From assembly GCA_036736205.1 (NCBI GenBank), contig DAINMX010000023.1, positions 1-46,686 on the forward strand: DNA of 46,686 bases. The letters are read 5' to 3'. This stretch comes from XYA12-FULL-58-9 sp001798605. GTDB lineage: Bacteria; Myxococcota; XYA12-FULL-58-9. This document shows, one piece after another, positions 40,643-46,686 of the stretch. Below the pieces are notes generated by a model. It was not told the DNA's origin, did no database searches, and saw only the letters and a list, made by a program, of their open reading frames with translations. Every line of letters begins with the position of its first letter. Position 1 is the stretch's first letter. The translations under genes and the position numbers were made by a program.

Positions 40643-42460
40643 ATGAAGAAGCTGACCAAGTTGATGTGTGCCTGGGGAACCATGGTGGTCGCCGCATGTG
40701 CCACCACACCATCGTCTCGAGACGCAGCTCCACCCACCGTTGAGGAGGCAGAGGCCTTCGTTATCACCTTGGATCAAGAGCTGCGGGAGCTACAGATTGA
40801 GATCGATAAGGTCGCCTGGATAAAATATACCCACATCACTCCGGACACCGATTGGTTATTGGCCCGCGCCGACGAGAAGGTTATGCGCGAAGTCCGGCGT
40901 CTTGCGGATGCCGCACAACGTTTCGCGGGTCTTCCGGTCTCTGAGGCATCAGCACGAAAGCTTGCTTTGTTGCGGTTGTGGCTGAGCGCTCCCGGTCCCT
41001 CGGACCCTTCCGCCCGCCGCAATTTGGCCACAGTGAGCAGTGAGCTGACCAGCGCCTATGGCAAGGGTCAATACTGCCCTGCCGAAGGGGCTTGTCTCGA
41101 CCTCGGTACCATGACCGATATCATGGCCGAGTCGCGCGACTACGACGAATTGCTCGAGATCTGGACCGGGTGGCGTAAGGTGTCACCACCGATGCGTGAC
41201 AACTATGCTCGCTTCGTTGAGCTTGCCAACCAAGGTGCCAACGAGCTCGGCTTTGCCAATGTGGGTCAGCTTTGGCTATCCCGGTACGACATGCCACCGG
41301 AAGCCATCGAGGCCGAAGCCGAACGGCTGTGGCAACAGGTGAAGCCGCTCTACGAATCCCTACATTGCTACGTTCGCCGCAAACTCGCGGAACACTACGG
41401 CACCGACAAGGTACCCCTCGACAAACCGATTCCCGCGCACCTGCTCGGCAACATGTGGGCGCAGGAGTGGAACAACATCTATGGGCTCGTGGCCCCTTAC
41501 CCGAAAGAGCCAGACCTCGACGTTACGGCAAAACTGGTGGAGAAAGGTTACGACGCCACAAGGATGGTACAGCAGGCTGAGTCTTTTTTTGTCTCCTTGG
41601 GCATGCCCAAGCTGCCTGAGTCGTTTTGAAAAAACTCGATGATCACCAAACCACGGGACCGAGAAGTGGTTTGTCATGCTTCCGCCTGGGAGATGGGTGG
41701 TGAAGGTGATGTGCGCATCAAGATGTGCACCAAAGTGACCGGCGAAGATTTCTTCACGGTGCACCACGAGCTCGGTCACGTCTACTACTACCTGATGTAC
41801 GAAGGCATGCCGCCCTTATTTCAACAGGGTGCCAACGACGGCTTTCATGAAGGGATCGGTGACACCCTGATGCTGTCGGTGACCCCCAAGTATCTCGTCG
41901 ATATTGGCTTGTTTGACAAAGTTCCCAACACCGCAAAGAGTGACGTGAACTTCTTGATGAAGCGCGCCCTCGACAAAGTCGCCTTCTTCCCCTTCGGTAA
42001 GCTCATCGATCAATGGCGTTGGGAAGTCTTCGATGGTCGCATCAAGCCCGAGCAGTACAATGCAGCCTGGTGGAAACTGCGTACCGAGTATCAAGGCATC
42101 GCCGCACCGGTGGAGCGAACCGAGGCAGACTTCGACCCCGGTGCCAAATACCACATCCCCAACAACACGCCCTATCTACGCTACTTCCTCGCCACGGTAT
42201 TGCAGTTCCAGTTCCACCGTGCGCTCTGCCAGACCGCAGGCCATGAAGGCTCACTCAACAGTTGCTCCATCGCCGGCAGCAAGGCGGCTGGCAAGAAGCT
42301 CGCCGACATGATGCGCATGGGCTCCACCCGGCCGTGGCCCGAAGCGCTGCAAGCGATCGCTGGCGAAGATAAGATGGACGCGACAGCCATGCTCGACTAC
42401 TTCGCCCCCCTGGCCAAATTCCTCGACGAGCAAAACGCCGGACAGATCTGCGGCTGGTGA
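40643..42460 (+). CDS. M2-family (ACE-type) peptidyl-dipeptidase lipoprotein interrupted by one in-frame TGA
   Basis: 606 codons including an internal TGA (41627-41629, codon 329) and the stop. ATG 40643 has GGAG 6 nt upstream; the lipoprotein signal ends VVAAC. The two halves are in the same frame and together form a full M2 peptidase: AESFFVSLGMPKLPESF before the TGA, and NSMITKPRDREVVCHASAWE, zinc motif H375ELGH379 and GFHEGIGD (third ligand E403) after it. ACE-family enzymes normally have Trp at this position (PxFWxxS), so TGG to TGA is the simplest view. No other damage is seen. If read through, the protein is complete; if not, only an inactive N-terminal half is made. An 8-bp hairpin follows the TGA (41647-41673). 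Confidence 0.85.
41647..41673 (+). other. 8-bp perfect hairpin 18 nt after the in-frame TGA
   Basis: CAAACCAC (41647-41654) pairs exactly with GTGGTTTG (41666-41673) around an 11-nt loop beginning GGG. The loop starts 26 nt after the TGA and has G in its first two positions, so it meets the loose geometric rules for a bacterial SECIS. The bases also encode conserved M2 residues (KPRDREVV), so the pairing may be coincidence. Confidence 0.4.
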
Positions 42461-42506
42461 GCCGGAACCCGCAACCACCCACGCCGGACGAGGTACGACT
42501 ACACGA

Positions 42507-43577
42507 CTACTGATTGGCCTTCTTTTTGAGGTAACAGAATGCCGGCTCTGCGTCTCCGAGCTTCCAAAGATGGATCGATCCGCCTTCGCATTTCTTGACG
42601 TCGCTGCAGGTACTGCAGTTGGTTTTCTTGATCCAATCTCTTCGGCGATAGGCTGCGAAGCGGGTTTGCCAAACATCGGCAAAGCTGTCGCGCAGAATGT
42701 TCCCCTGGTAGAACGAATGATGGTTGTTCGTGCAGCCCGTGATCGTGCCATCGCATAGGATGGAGGCCATGTTCACGCCAGCTCTGCAAAAGAACGGAAA
42801 GTCGCGAATTGCGCGATCCTGCTTGAACGGAACATACCCTTCGCAACTCGCGCCTACCTTGAGTCCTTTCTCGGCGTAGAAGGGTCGGCGCTCGGCGATC
42901 CAATCCAGCATTTCCCAGGTTTGTTCGTGGGTCATCAGAAGGCGACTGTTATTGGCGGCGCGCCCCGATGGAAATATTCGAAACAAACGCCAGGCTGGTA
43001 TGCCGTTGGCAAGGAGTATTTGGCCGATCTCATCCAGCTGCTTGAGGTTTCCGGGATACACGCAGGTGACAGCGTCCATCATCTCGATGGAAGACTTGCC
43101 GAGTAACTCAAGGGCCCCCGTCACCTTGTCGAACGCAAGTTTATGGTTTCGTAGCTCGTTGTGAGCGTCACGTGTGCCGTCGAGACTCAGGGTGATGGAA
43201 TATAGGCCACGATCAATCAACTGATCCAACCACGTCTTGTTTAGGGACATGCCATTGGTAACCATGCCCCATCGCATGCCAAGCCTGTTGATGTGGGAGA
43301 CAATACTTTTGAGATCGGGGTGGACGAGGGGTTCACCACCGGTGATGACGAAGGCGACTTTGTCACCGAAATGCTCTTTGACGTAGGATATGATCTTGAG
43401 CCAACTTTCAGTTGTCAGCTCCGGCGCATCCGTGTTCGCGGTACAGTCAGATCCGCAATGCAGGCAGTTCAGATTGCAGCGGCGCGTGATCTCCAAAAAC
43501 AGATAAAGCAAGCAATGCTCGCGCACTTCGATGTCCTTGTAGGCGCGAAAGGCTTGCTCTCGGACGAAATTCAGCAT
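42507..43577 (-). CDS. Radical SAM/SPASM enzyme of an rSAM-lipoprotein system
   Basis: 356 residues. The radical SAM cluster motif is CNLNCLHC, with the family-like extension GSDC; GGEPLVHPDL and SLDG follow. The C-terminal SPASM/twitch part has CRAGVNMASILCDGTITGC and CSTCSDVKKCEGGSIHLW ... CYL, able to bind auxiliary [4Fe-4S] clusters. Layout and wording (GSDC, WGMVTNGMSLN, AWRLFRIFPSGRAA, CEGG..HLW) closely recall the rSAM/lipoprotein-system enzymes known mainly from Bacteroidetes (TIGR04133-like, from memory). A small lipoprotein gene lies directly upstream on the same strand, the expected partner. It probably modifies a peptide or protein, possibly that lipoprotein. Confidence 0.85.
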   Translation of the reverse strand: MLNFVREQAFRAYKDIEVREHCLLYLFLEITRRCNLNCLHCGSDCTANTDAPELTTESWLKIISYVKEHFGDKVAFVITGGEPLVHPDLKSIVSHINRLGMRWGMVTNGMSLNKTWLDQLIDRGLYSITLSLDGTRDAHNELRNHKLAFDKVTGALELLGKSSIEMMDAVTCVYPGNLKQLDEIGQILLANGIPAWRLFRIFPSGRAANNSRLLMTHEQTWEMLDWIAERRPFYAEKGLKVGASCEGYVPFKQDRAIRDFPFFCRAGVNMASILCDGTITGCTNNHHSFYQGNILRDSFADVWQTRFAAYRRRDWIKKTNCSTCSDVKKCEGGSIHLWKLGDAEPAFCYLKKKANQ

Positions 43578-43592
43578 GGTCTATCCTAGGCG

Positions 43593-43672
43593 CGTGATCG
43601 ACACACCGAACGACAATTGACATTCGTTTGCACGTGATCGACACACCGAACGACATTCGACATTCGTTGCTG
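43593..43672. repeat. 40-bp imperfect tandem repeat between lipoprotein and rSAM genes
   Basis: Two 40-bp copies start at 43593 and 43633 with the shared core CGTGATCGACACACCGAACG; a few mismatches lie in the second half. They occupy the intergenic space upstream of the rSAM start. Confidence 0.8.
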
Positions 43673-43692
43673 CCGGGAAGAGAGCGCTGGAC

Positions 43693-44082
43693 CTACTGTT
43701 CGGTCATCTCAACTTCATAGGTGGAATCTTCGGCGTTCAGTTGAACCGTCTCTGTTTGGAAGAGTCCGAGATTGTCAATTCCATCCTTGTCCGTGATGGT
43801 TGCCGCACACGTTGTCAAATCGGTATCTTCCTCCAGGCGGAACTGGACGAGGCCACCAAGGGTTTCTTCGGTGAACTCTTGCTCTGGAACCGTGCAGCTC
43901 ATGACGACTTCGAGACCGTCGATGGGACTCTTGGCCGCATTGACGGTCGTGATGTCGATCGGGATCCGGTAGTCATCGCCGTCCACGGCCTCGCTCATAC
44001 CGTAGCACGCCGCCAAAATCACCGTGGTCGTACCACTGACGATGGTCAACAGAACCTTCCGTGCAATTCGAGCCAACATCAT
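43693..44082 (-). CDS. Lipoprotein partner of the radical SAM enzyme
   Basis: 129 residues from ATG 44082, with GGAGGAG about 7 nt upstream. The lipobox is ILAAC (C26), directly followed by YGM, similar to the C-x-YG start of radical SAM-associated lipoproteins in Bacteroidetes. Then comes an acidic beta-domain with DYRIPIDITTVNAAKSPIDGLEVVM, the PI-G-V pattern of an Ig-like/carboxypeptidase-regulatory module, and two more cysteines (C63 and C92), candidates for disulfide or modification. It is upstream of and co-oriented with the rSAM gene (115 bp apart). Confidence 0.7.
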   Translation of the reverse strand: MMLARIARKVLLTIVSGTTTVILAACYGMSEAVDGDDYRIPIDITTVNAAKSPIDGLEVVMSCTVPEQEFTEETLGGLVQFRLEEDTDLTTCAATITDKDGIDNLGLFQTETVQLNAEDSTYEVEMTEQ

Positions 44083-44169
44083 TTCGTGTCTCCTCCGCCG
44101 AGTGATGGCAAAAGCTTAATTGTATTGAGCCAATCAAGCAAGCGGCATGCCAAGTAGCCCAAGTAACCG

Positions 44170-44310
44170 TCACCGCCACCCATTGTAGGTGCCTAGAATT
44201 GCCAGCATCTTCTCGCGGCAGCGACAGCGGTAGCAGGGTTTGTTGGGTTTGATGAGGTCAGCAAGGCATCGATGACGCGAGGGAACCATCTTGTCTCGAC
44301 TTTGAGACAT
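44170..44310 (-). other. Possible 46-residue Cys/Arg-rich ORF
   Basis: A minus-strand frame from ATG 44310 to TGA 44170 encodes a basic peptide with KPCYRCRCREKM in its second half. RBS support is weak (GCGAG). It lies directly upstream of the rSAM-associated lipoprotein. It could be a small peptide gene, a zinc-ribbon remnant, or chance. Confidence 0.25.
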
Positions 44311-44367
44311 GATGCTCGCAACGCCGGATCACATAGTTTACATTTGTGTGGCCCCCTCTAAACCCCC

Positions 44368-45399
44368 TCAATCAATCTCGACGAACACGCGATTGATCTT
44401 CCCATCGACCTTGCTCACCTCGACCTCCGTGTAGAGCCCCAAAGGTCCGCGTCCCACAAAGCGATAGAAATCCATGTGCCGTTCGATTTGCCCGTCACCT
44501 TCTGTGTTTGGAAAGTGGCCAAAGGCCGCGCACTGTTCTTCGATTCCTACTGCGAGCAACCCGTCCCAGGTATTCGGAAGCCCACAGGTTTGCCAGTCTC
44601 GTTCAAACATACGTGTGTCGCGTATGTACGCAAAAAGTCCCCCACATGCGATTTCTCTCGCCGCGTCTGAACGAAGCGAGTGCGGGGGGTCTGCAAAAAT
44701 TTGAAACGTGTGACGCAGAACGTCCTGTTCACGCTTGATATCGACACTCTCGAAACTGAAGCCCTCCGGCATCTTTGTGCCAATGGCGGACGCCGACATG
44801 ATTCCATCGGGTGAGGCATCGAGCGCTAACGAATGCACGGAAGAAGAATGGTTAGAAGAAGAATGGGTAAAAGAAAAGGTGCCGCGGTGTCGCGCCTCAA
44901 AATTCGAGACAGCGCCGCTTGTGTCGGAGCGAAGCACATAGGCACCCTCAGCATAAACAAGACTTGCGTTTGGATGCGTCGTTTCAAGCGTCGCGTTCAC
45001 GATCGGAATAGCTTTGAAAGGCGGCTCCACGGGCGTTCCCGCACGCACACGTTCATAAGCCTTGAACGTCATTTCTCCAAGCCCCTGATCAACGTGTGTG
45101 ATGGCTCTGACTTCCTCGCGCGATAAGGTTCGAGCGTCTCGGCTGCCAGGCGGATTGAAATTCGACCACACACTATCCGCGTGTTTTTCGGCAGCTTCTA
45201 TGAGTGTCTCGACGGACACGCGTGTTCGTTTACCACCCTGCTGACGAAGTTCTTGGGAGCGAAGCTTGAGATAGGTCGGAAGGGCCTTCTCCTCGTCCTT
45301 CGAAATGAGCTTGTTACCTTTTGCCGCCGCCACCGCCGCCTCACGTACAAGATCAGTGAAAGCTGTTTTCGCCGCATCCATCGTCACCATACGAGTCAT
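44368..45399 (-). CDS. Hypothetical protein of myxobacterial type
   Basis: 343 residues from ATG 45399 with AGGAA just upstream; the frame continues to 45576 without support. The N-terminal ~110 residues are helical (AKTAFTDLVREAAVAAAKGNKLISKDEEKALP, LGEMTFKAYERVRAG), as in a group of Myxococcota hypothetical proteins I recall. The remainder is beta-rich with EQCAAFGHFPNTEGDGQI and a final GLYTEVEVSKVDGKINRVFVEID. No signal peptide is seen. Function is unknown. Confidence 0.7.
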   Translation of the reverse strand: MTRMVTMDAAKTAFTDLVREAAVAAAKGNKLISKDEEKALPTYLKLRSQELRQQGGKRTRVSVETLIEAAEKHADSVWSNFNPPGSRDARTLSREEVRAITHVDQGLGEMTFKAYERVRAGTPVEPPFKAIPIVNATLETTHPNASLVYAEGAYVLRSDTSGAVSNFEARHRGTFSFTHSSSNHSSSVHSLALDASPDGIMSASAIGTKMPEGFSFESVDIKREQDVLRHTFQIFADPPHSLRSDAAREIACGGLFAYIRDTRMFERDWQTCGLPNTWDGLLAVGIEEQCAAFGHFPNTEGDGQIERHMDFYRFVGRGPLGLYTEVEVSKVDGKINRVFVEID

Positions 45400-45601
45400 C
45401 GTCGTTCCTTCATGGAGCCACCGGCCCCGGAGTTTACAGTTATGTGGCGATTCATCAGCGCCGCTCGGCCTTAGAAACCGTTGCAAGCATACACCATCAG
45501 GCTGCCCACCCAACAAACGAAAACTGCATCTGACCCAACGGCGGCGCCTAGGTTCCAACCCAACCCATCTATTCATGGGCGCTTCGGCATCCCCGATCGT
45601 T

Positions 45602-45853
45602 TCACTCCTGTTGCTCCGATTGCTCCGACAGCGCGTCCGCCCAGGCTTTCATGGCTGGATAGCGCCAGGCTTTGCGCGCCCCGATGAGACCGACGATCCC
45701 AGCTGGAACGCACGGAATGCTCGCGATGATTTGGAAGATCGCGCCCCGCCGGTACTGGCCGCGCTTCACCAGGAAGATCCCAATCAGTTGGCACACAGGT
45801 GCCGCCACAAAAACCGCGACGAACCCAACGCTGAGCCCGTCACGGGCGAGGAC
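45602..45853 (-). CDS. Small two-helix membrane protein
   Basis: About 83 residues with two membrane helices (LSVGFVAVFVAAPVCQLIGIFLV and AIFQIIASIPCVPAGIVGLIG) separated by KRGQYRRG, and an acidic Gln-rich tail. The frame is open upstream to 45931 inside the HepT gene; the true start is not clear (no ATG or GTG with RBS nearby). Family not recognised. Confidence 0.4.
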   Translation of the reverse strand, partial: VLARDGLSVGFVAVFVAAPVCQLIGIFLVKRGQYRRGAIFQIIASIPCVPAGIVGLIGARKAWRYPAMKAWADALSEQSEQQE

Positions 45854-45858
45854 GCCGC

Positions 45859-46197
45859 CTACAGTGCGTCCACATCCAGCCGCGCCAGCTCCCGCAGAAG
45901 TGCCGGCACATCCTTCGTAGCTGTTGCCCACACCTCGTCAAGGTCGACGTCGTCGTAGCCGTGGATGAGACAGTTCCGCATACCGATCATGAGCCGCCAC
46001 GGTACGTCGGCGAGCTCGTCGCGAAAGCTTTCCGAGAGGCGATTGGCGGCCTCGCCGAGCACCATGATCTGATGCAGAACGGCCGACTGCGTCTTTGCGT
46101 CCTTATCGAAGGCGGCGCGGTTCATGCCGTGGACGAACGCACCGATGAGCTCGGCAGCCTTGCGGATGTCCAAGACGATGGCGGCGTCACGCGACAT
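45859..46197 (-). CDS. HepT-like (DUF86) toxin
   Basis: 112 residues from ATG 46197. The HEPN signature RNCLIHGYDD (R-x4-H) supplies the RNase active site of HepT toxins. The helical repeats (LIGAFVHGMNRAAF, VLHQIMVLGEAANRLS) fit the HEPN fold. The start overlaps the upstream nucleotidyltransferase gene by 11 bp, the standard MntA-HepT arrangement. Confidence 0.88.
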   Translation of the reverse strand: MSRDAAIVLDIRKAAELIGAFVHGMNRAAFDKDAKTQSAVLHQIMVLGEAANRLSESFRDELADVPWRLMIGMRNCLIHGYDDVDLDEVWATATKDVPALLRELARLDVDAL

Positions 46198-46501
46198 CGA
46201 ACGGCACGGCACTTTCCAGGATCGCCTTGCGGCGGATCCAGTTGGCGCTGCGCTCGATGGCACGCTTGCTCACGAGGTCTACCTCGCGGCCGAGGAGGGT
46301 ACACAGCTCCAACCGCATGGCCTCGTGGTCGAACAAGCTCCAGCCCGCATCGGGCTCGAAGTCCACCAGGATGTCGATGTCGCTGTCGGGCCGGAAGTCG
46401 GGACGCAGCACCGAGCCAAACAGCTCCAGGCCGCGCACCTTCCAGCGCCGGCAAAAAGCCGCGAGCGTCGGGCGGTCGATGTTCAGGTTGGGCGGGACCA
46501 T
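46187..46501 (-). CDS. MntA-like nucleotidyltransferase antitoxin
   Basis: 104 residues. The nucleotidyltransferase signature GSVLRPDFRPDSDIDILVDF (GS followed by DxD) is intact. In MntA/HepT systems this enzyme adds AMP to a Tyr of the HEPN toxin and inactivates it. The HepT partner overlaps the 3' end by 11 bp. Start ATG 46501 has no strong RBS. Confidence 0.88.
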   Translation of the reverse strand: MVPPNLNIDRPTLAAFCRRWKVRGLELFGSVLRPDFRPDSDIDILVDFEPDAGWSLFDHEAMRLELCTLLGREVDLVSKRAIERSANWIRRKAILESAVPFDVA

Positions 46502-46686
46502 ACAGACAATGTACCGACTCGGGCTCAGAAAGTGAAGTCGTTGGCGCGTGTTCGTGTCGCGCCGCTCGTGCCGCTATCGTGTCCTGGAGCGTCCTGGAGC
46601 CACCCACCAGCATCTTGCCATCAATCTCGGGGGAGGATCGGTTTGCTCGCGGGCGCAACCAAGCAACCGCAGGGCGGTCGTCTAGC
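46502..46686. other. Window end without a recognised gene
   Basis: No supported gene. A 10-bp direct repeat (GTCCTGGAGC at 46579-46588 and 46589-46598) is visible. A minus-strand frame reads protein-like at the very end (EIDGKMLVGG) and may be the 3' end of a gene beyond the window. Confidence 0.4.

Noticed and set aside
41627..41629. Genome-wide reassignment of TGA to Trp
   Set aside because: Many intact genes here end with TGA (for example the LtaS-like, VapC antitoxin and ArsR genes), so the code is standard.
1..46686. CRISPR array, rRNA or tRNA genes
   Set aside because: No regularly spaced direct repeats with unique spacers, and no clear rRNA segments or TTCRANYC-type tRNA arms were noticed; a tRNAscan-SE or Infernal run would be decisive.

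Overview
This is a scaffold of moderate-to-high GC with two 100-base N gaps (20572-20671 and 30631-30730), so it is probably a metagenome or draft assembly. The content suggests an uncultivated Gram-negative relative of the Myxococcota / former Deltaproteobacteria. Reasons: a Cys-rich secreted PKD protein, many lipoproteins, a sigma-54 activator with GAF domain, PilZ, HEAT-repeat envelope proteins, an ACE-type (M2) peptidase, and a protein at 44368-45399 that resembles myxobacterial proteins as I remember them. The lineage is inference; no ribosomal marker is present.

Layout. 1-827: end of a secreted PKD/Cys-rich protein. 842-6795 (minus): a compact sulfur operon, ArsR regulator, PsrA/PhsA-like molybdoenzyme, PsrB-like ferredoxin, two YeeE/YedE transport subunits (the second fused to a rhodanese-like domain) and a PsrC/NrfD membrane subunit, joined by several 4-bp ATGA overlaps. 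6884-9244: three Crp/Fnr-type regulators, two of them divergent around a strong palindrome. 9172-19000: envelope and signalling genes (PEGA-like membrane protein, esterase, LysE exporter, beta-propeller plus small lipoprotein, PilZ, Ig-like lipoprotein, HAD-like protein, OmpA/MotB-like protein, sigma-54 activator, ComEA-like HhH protein). 19206-22261: UDP-sugar dehydrogenase, gap, VapBC-type toxin-antitoxin, ComF. 22330-28563: two HEAT-repeat proteins, proC, an ECF sigma / anti-sigma / exported protein set, SCP2-like protein. 28665-30873: GFA protein, conserved membrane protein, a hydrolase remnant, gap. 30874-36909: selenophosphate synthetase, LtaS-like phosphoglycerol transferase, Omp85-like barrel and M28 peptidase. 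36989-42460: divergent sulfatase-like lipoprotein, a Lys-rich DUF1801 protein and an M2 peptidase. 42507-44310: a radical SAM/SPASM enzyme with its small lipoprotein. 44368-46501: myxobacterial-type hypothetical, membrane protein, HepT/MntA toxin-antitoxin.

Most notable. (1) selD carries an in-frame TGA at the catalytic Cys/Sec position followed by a hairpin that fits a bacterial SECIS, so it is very likely a selenoprotein and its N-terminus is lost in a standard ORF call. (2) The M2 peptidase is interrupted by one in-frame TGA exactly where ACE-family enzymes have Trp, with an 8-bp perfect hairpin downstream; a nonsense change is most likely, but recoding is testable in a selenium-using organism. 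(3) A radical SAM/lipoprotein pair like the rSAM/lipoprotein system best known in Bacteroidetes. (4) Short tandem duplications that repeatedly copy the 3' end of a gene across its stop codon. (5) Regulatory palindromes placed on promoters, two of which imply nearly leaderless mRNAs.
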